DNA of 64,000 nt from Usnea hakonensis (Eukaryota > Ascomycota > Lecanoromycetes > Lecanorales > Parmeliaceae), in the NCBI GenBank assembly GCA_013423325.1, contig BLJB01000164.1, positions 234,947 to 298,946 on the forward strand. Reading direction: 5' to 3'. Below, in pieces: positions 11,069-21,146 of this stretch; position 1 is the first letter of the stretch, and each line of letters starts with the position of its first letter. A model generated the notes under the pieces. That model was given only the letters and a program-made list of their open reading frames with translations, was not told where the DNA came from and did no database searches. A program made the translations under genes and the position numbers.

Positions 11069-11709
11069 GGTGTTGGCCATGTGGACATTGACTGTAGGAT
11101 CAGGGGATTCACCCATGACTTTGAGATGTCATTCGTGATTTATGTCGTGAACTTCATACCCAAAACCTTTGTTGAAAATGATGTTTATCACAGAGTTGCC
11201 CCGTCCTCTCACCAACCCCGAAGTTCAGCCGCATCTGAGGCAACTTTACCCTTGAAGAAGGCTCGGTCCTTTGTCGATATCCGCCAAAAAAAATCTATAC
11301 AACCAAATCCAATCCGAGGATCCCTCGGAAATCCCACCCCCTTTTTAGTCTAATTTCCTCTACTTAAGTATAACCGCAAGGGGTGGGACAAACAAGGAGG
11401 TTCTTTGGGATGGGATGGGATGGGAATTGGAAAGGGGAGGATAGGGAATGATGGAGTAGGAGAGGAAAGGAAAAAGGGGCTCAATCAATAGATTGGTGTA
11501 CGCCGTGGAGATCATGAAGCACCTGCGAGTCTACTCACGTCACGGTTGGTGATTCCAATATTCTCAGCATTCTAGCTCTTGATCATAAATAGCTGATATT
11601 TAATGAATTACGTACTCTGCTGTCAGAAAGAAGACTGTTCGAAAAGAGAAAGAAAAACGACCATGGCAGTGAAGCCATGAGGAAGAAGTAAAAGTCTAGT
11701 AGGCAATCA
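11069..11709. other. Intergenic region
   Basis: A G/A-rich stretch at about 11390-11480 (repeated GGGATGGGATGG) lies downstream of the zinc-knuckle gene. No gene or RNA was recognised. Confidence 0.4.
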
Positions 11710-14406
11710 TTATCGACGAGACTGACCGCCATCTTCTAGCTTCATAGAGGCACCACCAATGTTTTCCTTTCCACTGCTCGTCTCTCCGTCTTCGATCTTG
11801 CCGATCGAACTGTATCGAGATCGATTCCCAGTGCCTCCACCACGAACATGAGGCGAGCGATTGCCTCCTCCTCGTGCAACTGGTACTGGGTTGCGCCCGC
11901 GATAGTTGGGTGAGACCCATTGTTGGCTCTCGCTTGGTCTATTCCATTCCTTACCGTCGCGTCGGGGTTCGTTACACTCGTTGACAATATGACCTGGATG
12001 ACCACAGTTGTGGCAAGTACGAAGGTGCCGCGGAATTCCGTTTCCGCTTGGCAAAGTCCTGTTCCCATAAGGAGACGTGCTCCTGGAGCGCCTTTGACGA
12101 CGAGGACTCAAACTTCTACGTCTGAATCCTGGGGATCTGCTTCGTCCTTGCCGAGGAATATACCGATCGCCTCTGGCGACTGATCCTTCTCCTTTAACGC
12201 TAGCGGGACTCGTTAGTGGCTTCTCGTTAGCATTATGCCCATTAAGTTCTGTTCGTGCAATCTTGTCAGCAGGCTGCACACGTCGAGTGTCTAGTTCATC
12301 TTCAACATGCTGTCTCTTCAGAGTCGGAGTGGGTGTCTGTGATGTCGACAGTCCGGCAGATGATGCCGAGTCCTTGATCTTGACACCCATGTTGTTAGCT
12401 TCTTTGAGGGGAAGGGGCGGAGGTGGCATTTTGGCGTGGACGATCGAGGCACGACGGATGGCTTTAGGAGGCGTGTTGGATGGCAGGATTGATTGCGCCC
12501 GCTTTAGCCTTGACCTTTCCTGCAGCTCTAGCTGTTCCTCCAGCTCAAGCTCCGCTCTTTGAGCATCAAGCGCCCTCTTCTTGCGAAACCAGGTCAGTCT
12601 TTTCTCACGATGAGCTAGGTCATAGAAATCGGTCAGTTCGAGCCAGTCGCTAATATCTTCGTCCATCTCATCGCTAGGTCCGTTAGGGGAAAGCATCGCG
12701 GTGTCAACGTCCTGCTCCCCAGTGGCTGATTCGACAGTTGCCATTTGCGTGTCGATCCTGAGTTTCGCATCTCCAGCTTCATCATGAGGTCTTTGAGAGG
12801 GTTGCGAAGCTTCGGGTTCAGCTTCTTGCCTGCGAACGTCCTTTGGTGATGATAGTGCCTTAGAGCTGTCTGAGGCCCTTCTTGAAGCTGCTGCTCGTTG
12901 AGCGTCTAGGTTTTTTTTATATTCCGCTGCTCTCCTAGCATTATCTTCCGTACGCTGTAATCGACGCTTCTCGTCGTCTGACATTCTTCGTCGAGTGTCT
13001 CGCTCGATTTGAGAGGAATAGGCAACTCCTTGTGACATTGATGCTCTTCTTACATCCCTATCGTCATCTCGTTCTCGGTCCCTTCGCGACTCTGGATATA
13101 GATCATGGGATCCTCCAATCCCATTCTTTTGTTTCCATGCTTGTTGCTTGAGTTGCTTGTTTGAAAGTTTGGGGGAATGTACTTGTTCTGCTTTGGAGCG
13201 ATCCAGGAGTTTTGAGCCCATTTTGACTGGTTCTGCTGTCGATTGCTTAGACGTTCTCAGGGGTTGGTACGTCTTGTTAACCTCGTTCTGGCGCATCAAC
13301 TTTTCGTTCTTGTCATGGTCAAGTTGTTTACTCTCCTTTACCTCTGTAGCTTTAGGGGATGGTGGAGCTACGACTGGCGAGGAAGGACCACTGTGGATCT
13401 CCCCTTCTGACATATCAGACGAGTGGCTATTTTGCAGTACGGGGCGAGCGTCTGTGATAGCGGGCGCTGGACTTTCGACGCGTGCACTATCAAGATGGTT
13501 TCCATTGGTCATCTCAGCTTTGGGCTTGTCATTCTCGGCAGCATTCCTGGCTTGAGCAAATAGGTGTTCAAATTCGTCGTCTTTGACGGGTTTTCCTAGA
13601 GGTCGTGGTTGAGGATTGCTTGAAGAACTTTCATCTGCTTTCGATGCCGCGGCTAGCTGCACACTGGCGTTTTTGACAGCATTATCTGTCTTCGCTTCAG
13701 TCATTCGTGTTCCATTTCTGTGTAGCGCATGGGAATCTGTCTGCGTAGTATTGGGGAGTTCGGCTTTGTTCACAGCTGGGCTCGCTCGAGGTGATGCAGT
13801 AGTTGATGGTCTTTTAGCAAGAAGCTTCGCTCTCAGTTCTGCTGCACGCGCAGCGCTAGCATTGATCATTGGCGATTTTGTCACTAACGCTGGAGCGGGA
13901 GCTGTTGGGTTCCCTAATTTGGGTTGAGATAGAGCTAGTGGAGAGGAGGTTGCCAGGTTCGGAGGCTGCCCAGGCTTGATGGGGGATCCATGATTTGCTT
14001 CTTGCATATTGTTTGATATTCCACCATTCTGATTGAGTTGTTGGCTATTCTGCAGGTTACTGAGGATCTCCGTATCATCGACGACCATGAGCGAATCTCC
14101 GTCTTCTTCTCCCCCGTCTTCTTCGTCTTGGCCAAAAGGCGTGAAGTTCTCTCCAACATTACGGTTCCAAGCAGCTTGATTCGCGGGCGATCCTTGAAAT
14201 GCTAAGTTGAAATTGTAATTTCCCTGCCCTCCATTCTGCCAAGCAGCTGCGTTGTAGAATGGCATACCAAAGCCTTGCTGGAGTGGCGTAGCGGGACTGG
14301 TGCCGGGTGATATCAACGACCCCATGAGGCCGGTGAGTTCACTGTTCGCATGTGGCGGCGGTGAGCCGTGTGGTGGACCACGGTAGCCGTTGAAGCTTTG
14401 AGACAT
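11710..14406 (-). CDS. CCHC zinc-knuckle protein, mostly disordered
   Basis: Intronless gene for 898 aa, taking the ATG at 14406. Most of the protein is low-complexity and hydrophilic, rich in Ser, Pro, Gln and Asn in the first 600 residues, with basic and acidic runs in between. A conserved-looking helical segment at about 600-660 reads EDISDWLELTDFYDLAHREK and continues into a charged coiled coil. An RS-rich stretch (RSRSPGFRRRSLSPRRQRR) precedes a single zinc knuckle, C798-C801-H806-C811 (CHNCGHPGHIVNEC). The C-terminus is RGG-like. This architecture suggests an RNA-binding nuclear protein, perhaps in mRNA processing. That is inference; no specific orthologue is recognised. Confidence 0.8.
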   Translation of the reverse strand: MSQSFNGYRGPPHGSPPPHANSELTGLMGSLISPGTSPATPLQQGFGMPFYNAAAWQNGGQGNYNFNLAFQGSPANQAAWNRNVGENFTPFGQDEEDGGEEDGDSLMVVDDTEILSNLQNSQQLNQNGGISNNMQEANHGSPIKPGQPPNLATSSPLALSQPKLGNPTAPAPALVTKSPMINASAARAAELRAKLLAKRPSTTASPRASPAVNKAELPNTTQTDSHALHRNGTRMTEAKTDNAVKNASVQLAAASKADESSSSNPQPRPLGKPVKDDEFEHLFAQARNAAENDKPKAEMTNGNHLDSARVESPAPAITDARPVLQNSHSSDMSEGEIHSGPSSPVVAPPSPKATEVKESKQLDHDKNEKLMRQNEVNKTYQPLRTSKQSTAEPVKMGSKLLDRSKAEQVHSPKLSNKQLKQQAWKQKNGIGGSHDLYPESRRDRERDDDRDVRRASMSQGVAYSSQIERDTRRRMSDDEKRRLQRTEDNARRAAEYKKNLDAQRAAASRRASDSSKALSSPKDVRRQEAEPEASQPSQRPHDEAGDAKLRIDTQMATVESATGEQDVDTAMLSPNGPSDEMDEDISDWLELTDFYDLAHREKRLTWFRKKRALDAQRAELELEEQLELQERSRLKRAQSILPSNTPPKAIRRASIVHAKMPPPPLPLKEANNMGVKIKDSASSAGLSTSQTPTPTLKRQHVEDELDTRRVQPADKIARTELNGHNANEKPLTSPASVKGEGSVARGDRYIPRQGRSRSPGFRRRSLSPRRQRRSRSTSPYGNRTLPSGNGIPRHLRTCHNCGHPGHIVNECNEPRRDGKEWNRPSESQQWVSPNYRGRNPVPVARGGGNRSPHVRGGGTGNRSRYSSIGKIEDGETSSGKENIGGASMKLEDGGQSRR

Positions 14407-15081
14407 CTCCACCAATTTTTTTCTTCAAAAGATTATGTTCCTTGCCATTGCAGTGAGAGTATGTAGTATCCAATTCGAAGTCTCAGTATTTTCGTTGGTA
14501 ATCTCGTCCAGCAAGATTCTTGTTTGAGAAGTGTCGACGAGACGTGCCCGGATGTTTGGAGAGGGGCAGTCAAGGGTCTAGGGGTTTATTCCTTTGTTGA
14601 TACTTTCGTGATCCGTTTCGAAACTCGCATGCACCAATCAAGATTCTCAACAGCTCATGAAACAGCCGTCGAGGACAGAAGACATATCATGGCATAAATG
14701 TCAAGTGACAGTGAGGGAAAGGGTGCGGGGATGATGCTGCCGCAAGCAAAAGACTTGAATGTCACCCCCCCCAAAACGACGCGAAAAAAGTTTAGGAAAA
14801 TTTTACCGCCCGAGGCGCGCACAGACCAGCGCCAAGAATGAAAAAAAGGCACGCTTCAACTTGCAAGACTCACCTGAAACCTCTCTCTCGTGCCACTGCG
14901 GTACGTAAATATTTATCAGATGGGCCTCGCAGAAGAGTATTATCTGATCAATTGTGTGAATGAGTACATAGTGGAATATTGGAGAGATTTGCTTTCTTAT
15001 TGCGTTTCATGACTATGAATACAGGCCTAGATCTCTGTCGCCCGGAACTGAATCTTCCAATCTACATCTGCCTGTTCCATT
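14407..15081. other. Intergenic region
   Basis: These 675 bp between two minus-strand genes hold the promoter and leader of the zinc-knuckle gene. No ORF with coding character was recognised. Confidence 0.45.
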
Positions 15082-16662
15082 TCACACGTCACGCTCTTTT
15101 GGACTCCGGCCAAAGATCTTCCTGATCCTACTGCTGGATCTTCTCGTCGCCCTTTCCGTCGGCTGAGAAATTGTCTCACCCAATTCCAACCCAAGACCGA
15201 CAATGCCCCGTTCCAATGATGCTCCCCGTTTTTCCCTGGAACTCATTGATGAACGTGGTAACGGGGACCCATTCGCTCGGGACACTCCCTCTTCATTGTC
15301 GCTGTCATCAAGATCGCCAACAGGGCTTAGTTGGACGACCTTTGGCGTGGATGATTTGCGTCCAGATAAACGTTGCATGAACGCCGAACCTGTGGAGACA
15401 GACCTTTGAGGCGGTGTAAAGGGTGGGTAAGATGACAGAGGTACCGTGGAATGTGAAACCGTATTCTGGAGGCCGATGATTGTTCTTTTCGCATTGCCTA
15501 GGCCAGGACTTGGACTTTTGGCGGTTGTAGGCTGGTTGCCATTGAATTGATTCGCGTTGAGAGACAAGCTTCGATGTTTATGATTGAACGTCGAATTAGG
15601 GCTAGTCGATAGACCTTGCGTTGGTTGACCGTATCTGAAATTTGGTGAAAACCCTTCTCGAAACGCGACCCAGATACCAGTGATTGTAATGAGTGTTCTC
15701 AATGCGTCGTCCACTTCTATAGGATCTCGAGTCGCTAAGTTTGATCCTGGGAAAGGTGTTTTGATCTCTTCCGAAGCAGGCGTCGTAGTCGTCGAAGAAG
15801 CTTCCGAACTTATGCTTGTAGAGGGATGAGTATATTGATCTGAGACCTCGATTGTCTGACGATCCAGAGTTGCTATAACGGCGTGACGGCGGGAATTGGG
15901 ATTAAGTATGCTAAAGTTGAACTTCTTTTCCTCGGAAGTTGAAGATATGGAGTTTGTTCGGTCACTTTTCGGCTGCTTTGGTACCCACCTAGCGATCGTT
16001 CGATTCCCATTGTCGTTGGTAGAGGTAAATTCGTAGGTGCCATTTCTTCGCTGAGAGGCAATCCAAGATGGTCCATGGTTTAGGGAAATCTCTGTCTCCC
16101 CTTGACCGTACGGGTACTCGTCTTTACCTAATTGACAGATGGCAGCAATTATTTCCCGCTTGTCCCATTTGTCCTCGAAGAGATCGTCAACGTCATGAGA
16201 CTGCGACTCCTGCGCCTCGTAATCCTCGCTGCTGACAATCACCAAGTCATCCACGCCCAGACCAGCCTTGCCTTTGACAGCGCGGGGGAAAAGCCTCGCA
16301 AGTCTCGGCGCGAAAACAACGGAGGGTAGCACTTCAAAGATAGGTGTTGGACGGGCCGCTTTTGAAACCCTTTGCAGCTGTAGAAGCACTTTCGGCCGTA
16401 TATGGAGACGCTGTTTGTGGATGTGAACAGGGGGCGGATGGCAAAGGCAGTAGGCGGTCTTGCTTCTGGTTCTGCTGGACACGCTCCTCGTCTTCGGTGC
16501 TGTATGCAGATCCGCTATGGATGCAGCCGGGGTTTCCACGTGTGATTCTTGTAGTCCTTCAGCTACGGAGGGCTCATCAAAAACTGACGGCGTATCGACC
16601 CCATATTCTATTGATTTTGTGGAAGTAGGCCGGGAAGTGAAGGCGCTTGCAATGTAGTTCAT
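15082..16662 (-). CDS. Uncharacterised fungal protein
   Basis: Intronless gene for 526 aa from the ATG at 16662 (MNYIASAFTSRPTST). The open frame extends 106 codons further upstream to 16980, but that extension is a Ser/Leu/Pro-rich run typical of translated 5' leader, so I prefer the inner start. The central part, about residues 130-250, looks folded (DDLFEDKWDKREIIAAICQL, then NHGPSWIASQRRNGTYEF and RTIARWVPK), followed by DDALRTLITITGIWVAFREG. The rest is Ser/Thr-rich and disordered, with a basic C-terminal tail (SSSRIRKIFGRSPKERDV). No named domain was recognised. Confidence 0.7.
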   Translation of the reverse strand: MNYIASAFTSRPTSTKSIEYGVDTPSVFDEPSVAEGLQESHVETPAASIADLHTAPKTRSVSSRTRSKTAYCLCHPPPVHIHKQRLHIRPKVLLQLQRVSKAARPTPIFEVLPSVVFAPRLARLFPRAVKGKAGLGVDDLVIVSSEDYEAQESQSHDVDDLFEDKWDKREIIAAICQLGKDEYPYGQGETEISLNHGPSWIASQRRNGTYEFTSTNDNGNRTIARWVPKQPKSDRTNSISSTSEEKKFNFSILNPNSRRHAVIATLDRQTIEVSDQYTHPSTSISSEASSTTTTPASEEIKTPFPGSNLATRDPIEVDDALRTLITITGIWVAFREGFSPNFRYGQPTQGLSTSPNSTFNHKHRSLSLNANQFNGNQPTTAKSPSPGLGNAKRTIIGLQNTVSHSTVPLSSYPPFTPPQRSVSTGSAFMQRLSGRKSSTPKVVQLSPVGDLDDSDNEEGVSRANGSPLPRSSMSSREKRGASLERGIVGLGLELGETISQPTERATRRSSSRIRKIFGRSPKERDV

Positions 16663-18150
16663 AGTATGCGCAACTGGACAGAGAGCAGAGCAAACGTGAG
16701 AGAGTAAATACTGATTTTCGATACGTTTACAGCACGTGAGATCCTGAGCATGAGCTGATTCGGCTACCATACCAAAATTGGAAAGCATCGCGAAAAGCCG
16801 GAGGCATGTCCGAGCAGGTTGGACCTTCCTTAGGAGAGGATTTTGCTGTGTAATCTCGCAAGATGATGATGAAAAAGGGGAACGAGAAACAAGGAAAGAG
16901 GGGGGAATAGGAAGAGAAAGAGACAAAGAAAGAAGACAAAGTGAAAGGCGCGCGCAGTGTAGGGTGGGGGGGTCGGGCAAAAGACGTGACCGAAGCCGAT
17001 TTATTACTTGATGACTTACCTTACCTAGTCAATAATAATAAAGTAAAGTAAGGTAAGGTAAGGTAAGGTAAGGTAAGGTAAGGTATGCAACATTTATGCT
17101 TGTCAGCTTTCCGGAACCCTCAGGCTTCAGAGTCGGGACAAAAAAAGAGTCAAATACTTTAGGACACTGTCAGCCTCTCATCTGTCATCATCCCCTGATT
17201 AGTGGAAAGGTCAAGGCTTCGAAATTACCCAAAGATACTTTACCCTTGCTTACATTATCGTCATGGGTGTTATGATTGTAGTACTTATTATAGTTTCTTT
17301 GTTGTATAGATGGACGGGAGCCACGCTTTGATTTGACTCTTCGTAAAGCGTAAATAAGGCTGACAGGTCACGCATCTCAGCCACTTTCCCGGCGTTACAG
17401 AAACGTCGCCGTCTCCGCACAAGGCTACCGAAATGCTGACTGGATGGCTTACCGCGCATTTCACCCATCCTTGATCCTTGATCCTTGATGTAACATTCAT
17501 TATTTTTCTCGCTGTCAGCTTATCTCATGATCTTTTCCATGTCGCGTGGACTGATGCTGCCGAGTGCTGTTTGACAAAAAGACGCGCTAGAACAGGTAGA
17601 GTAGATGATTCTGCTCTCTCTGGATCTCGCATCGGCGGCATATGCATATGTTGGAAAGAGGGGAACGCATGGTGATGCAAGTAAATCATACCTTGAGGTT
17701 TGATTCTGTTCTCGGGGCAGCCGGAGAGTTGCCAAGTCCGCTTTCTAGACTGTGCGCTAGTGAACGCCGAATAAGGCTGACAATTGATCTCGCGAGCTTC
17801 AAGCCTGGGGGCCAAGGCGATGAATCGGCTATAAATTACGTAGATGTTTCTCATTGTCTTTGCAGTCTAGGCATAAAAGTCATTGTGGCTTCAGGAGGCA
17901 AAGCTCTGCTAGGCTACAGGTAGTGATCAAGCTCCTTCATGAAAAGAAAGAATGTGATTCGGCATGAAATATTGTACAAAAAGGACAGCGCTTTCCGCCC
18001 TATCATAAATCTCCCCTCCAAGACGCCTTCGCACGAGTATCGTAAATGTCGTAGATGCATGCACGCCTATCATCAGGTCGCTCCAAAATAAAAGTGTTCT
18101 GGGAAACCGACCCATTCCAATAATTCATAAACGCCAACAAACACTGTGTC
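16663..18150. other. Long intergenic region with a microsatellite
   Basis: Nearly 1.5 kb without a supportable gene. It holds the 5' region of the preceding gene and an AGGTA array at 17041-17085. The short ORFs at 17478-17923 show no coding character or splice logic. The right end is the 3' flank of the vWA gene. Confidence 0.45.
17041..17085. repeat. Pentanucleotide microsatellite (AGGTA)n
   Basis: Nine pentamers in a row: two AAGTA then seven AGGTA. Just upstream (17017-17027) is the inverted form CTTACCTTACC, so the tract can form a hairpin around an AATAATAATAA spacer. Confidence 0.9.
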
Positions 18151-20026
18151 TTAGTACGGCGTATACCTGGGAAGCTCCTCTGGCGGCAGATCGTATTCCG
18201 GCCTGAGGATTTCGCTGTATGCTGGGGGATCGACGGGGTACACGCTGCTCAGCAGATCTTCCACCACCATCCTCTCACACACTCTCCCGTGCACATCAAA
18301 GAAGCCAACATGTGGGTTGAATCGGGCAACGCGCTCCAGCTCAATAGCATGCGAGTGATGATGCGGGCAATTTTCCATGCCGACCAATGCAATCGTCACG
18401 TATGCCCATGTTTCACCCAACAGCTCCAGCTCAAACTCGTCCATGTCAGCAGCCTCACCGTCGAGGAAGACCAATAGCGACAGCTTCGGCATGCCCGGCG
18501 TAGCTTGCCATCCGAACACATGATCCCATCTGCCGTGACCGTATCTCTCATGCTGGTGCTGGAAGTAGGTGGCTTTGACTACTTGCCAGCCTTGCATGAC
18601 TTGAGTACCGCCACCGAATGGGAGTAGTTTGCTCCAATCCTGTCGAAAGCGATTTGCGGATATCTGACCCCTGTATTGGCCATAAGTCGAGAATGTTACT
18701 GTGTCGATGCCTTGCTGAGTAGCATGCTCTTTTTGCTGTCGAGGGATCATATGGTGTAGTACCCTATGGACGAGGTGTTCGACGAGATTTATGTTGGAAG
18801 GCTGGTCGTGGAATCGTACTATACCATCGGGCCCCGTCATGCCTCCATGGGGATTCCATGTCATTGAACCGGAGACATCAATCAGGAGCATAGTCTCAAG
18901 ATGGTCCGTGCCGTGTTGGATGCCTTCAGCAAGCTCATGCAACGCCGCCGTCCGGGCTTCGTAAACTACATTTGGGACCTGGTCCGAATAGCGATGTGAT
19001 TGGATCTGCTTGTCACTCTGGAAAACGTCACCCGAGCTTTGGTAGTTCGCTAGCGTCTGCGCATCGAGTGCTACCTGCCTAGCATTTCGTTCGTTGCCCC
19101 GTCGGATGATGGTGTTTCTATCTCTGTTAATATTGAGGGGTCTCATCTTTGCATGACGTGATCCATCTGGCATGACCCCATTGTTGAGCAAGTAGTACAA
19201 ACGTTTCTCTGCTGGCGTTTCCCAAACTGCTGGCTCTGGATAGGGTATGGCTAGATACCTATTAGATACCCAGGACGTCTACATCGTTTTCAGATTAGTT
19301 TTCATCTTTTCAAAGTGCTGGGTGGATATCAAGAGAGCTTTGTCAAGTAAAGATTTTCATATTGCTCTTCAAACAAATCTGATGGTTCCAGCCAAGGTAC
19401 CCATCAGACAGAGTTTCGATATGTGGAGTAGTACCTACAGGGATGGGCTCCATATAACCTTTATCCAAGAATTTTTTGAATTGTTTAGGATGTCCCGCTC
19501 GAAGGAATTCCCAATGGTTCTGCATTCTCGTTCCCATCCAGTACCGTCTCACCATCTCCGATGTCGGAGAGCCTGGTGGACCCCATCTTTGATACATTAA
19601 GCGATCAGCTTTCGTGACGGCCTCTTCTGTTTTCTGCTCCTTGCTCTTGCCACCTCCGAAACCTAAGAAGGACAATCTCCGGGAGCCGCGAGAGGTAGTC
19701 TCTGATGGAACAGACGAACTAGTAGGCATGATCATGCCTGTTGATGAGGAGGGTCCTGGCATGGAGGCAGCTTCCATTTCAGGTTGAATCGCTGATTCTG
19801 AGGACATGTCATTGCCACGTAAAGCGGCTGCTTTGTTATATGATGGCGGCGAATCAGGAGCTGAAACAATTTTAGAGCTTGATGAGTGCAATTCAAAGCA
19901 CGTAGTAAAGTGTGCTTCTCGAGCAGAGTCGCTGTCGTTGAATACTTTGGTCAGGTATGAGGTATGACAGATGGGACACGATTCTCCTTCGTCTTCACCC
20001 TCTCGCATGTCCGAGTTTTGAGACAT
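18151..20026 (-). CDS. von Willebrand factor A domain protein with N-terminal Cys/His motif
   Basis: 571 aa in two exons: complement(18151..19278, 19439..20026). The N-terminus has a compact Cys/His motif (CPICHTSYLTKVF, then EAHFTTC; C-x2-C-x22-H-x3-C), reminiscent of UBZ-like zinc fingers. A Ser-rich linker follows, then a conserved segment (PEPAVWETPAEKRLYYLLNN, HAKMRPLNINRDRNTIIRRG). The vWA domain carries the MIDAS DVSGS at about residues 330-334. The C-terminus is Pro-rich (YSEILRPEYDLPPEELPRY). The 160-nt intron is a reconstruction: the ends are GTAGGT and GATGTAG with an ACTAAT branch site. An internal open stretch (VDLFEEQYENLYLTK) could be an extra exon, but has no downstream donor. 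It probably mediates Mg-dependent protein binding in the cytoplasm; the partner is unknown. Confidence 0.75.
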
Positions 20027-21146
20027 TTCGAAAGGCGGGGTTGATTGCTTCGGAGGGGTTGAGGGGTTTGATTCGATGCAGGTTTGGACGTGTTTTTCTT
20101 GCCCCTCGACTATTATATGCGGTTTGCGAAAGCGCTGTTACGCAGACTGAACAATCTTCCTGTCGGAGGAGCGGGAGCATATTATGGAACGGTAAATGTA
20201 GAGTGTAGGCTGAGGTCGGTTGAGGTAGGCTGTGGTAAGACAGACCCATAAATGTCTTGAGCCATTTCTTGAGACTTTTCTTGTGTCAGTTATAGCGGGA
20301 GGGCTATCTTGATGCGATCTCAGTCTCTCATCAGCCGATGTAAATAATGTAACTTACCTAGGTAAGGTACTTTACGCTATGCAGCTAAGCCCCCCCGGAT
20401 CTGCATAGCCGTAGCTTATAATGCCGGCGGTGTCGAACCCTGGAGCCCTAAGAGTAAGGTAAGTTTCCTGTGTTGCTCGCCAAGCTCAGATAAGTGTACG
20501 GAGAGGTACCTAGGTACATTAATATTATTGTACGAGTACGTACTTTATGCTCGCAATCGTACGTGTTATTATTGTGTCTTGTGAAAATGGTTTAAATGAT
20601 ACCTCACGATTTATCCACTTGGTTGGCCAGGCTCGACCTAGAGTAAAGGACGAAGACTAGAAGCGGAAACAACATCCCACGATTATCTGTACAACATACC
20701 TACTTTACTTAGAAAATGGCGATCTGATCGCGCATTAACTAAATCTTGGCTTCTTCATGTATATCAATGTAGTCATCTCTTTGTCTGCTCCGTTGGGTCG
20801 AATCCCATGACATCTGTATCACCTACCCATCTGGTGAAAGAGCACGGCAGAGTCTTGTGATAATGGAGGGTTCACGGACAAGGTCGATATCACTGACTAC
20901 GATTGGCTTCGTGCCTGTTTGGCAGTGTACCAGTCAACCAGAATCTTACTCCAGCGGAAGCAGCGTTGATAGGAAATTGATCTGGAGTACTGTTCCTGTC
21001 CCTCCAACCCTAAAGCACTTGATGAAGTGATGAGTCCCAGTATTCGATCACAAACCATAGATCTAATGCGAAGTGATTTCTATGTTCTGGTTCTATATCT
21101 ATGCTAAACAGCTCGATCTATCGCGTTGCGTGGTATTAAAGGTCGC
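20027..21146. other. Intergenic region with TACCTAGGTA palindromes
   Basis: 1.1 kb without a gene. It contains the promoter of the vWA gene and two perfect 12-bp palindromes, TTACCTAGGTAA at about 20354 and GTACCTAGGTAC at about 20505. A GGGTCGAATCCC string near 20794 resembles a tRNA B box, but no tRNA fold surrounds it. Confidence 0.45.

Noticed and set aside
16663..16980. 106-codon N-terminal extension of the 526-aa gene
   Set aside because: Its composition is that of translated leader (long Ser/Leu/Pro runs). MNYIASAF is a better start, though the extension is not excluded.
19281..19378. Extra middle exon in the vWA gene (VDLFEEQYENLYLTK)
   Set aside because: The acceptor side works, but no usable donor follows before a stop. 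One 160-nt intron explains the data more simply.
20780..20815. Possible tRNA (GGGTCGAATCCC)
   Set aside because: No A box, anticodon arm or acceptor stem could be built around it.
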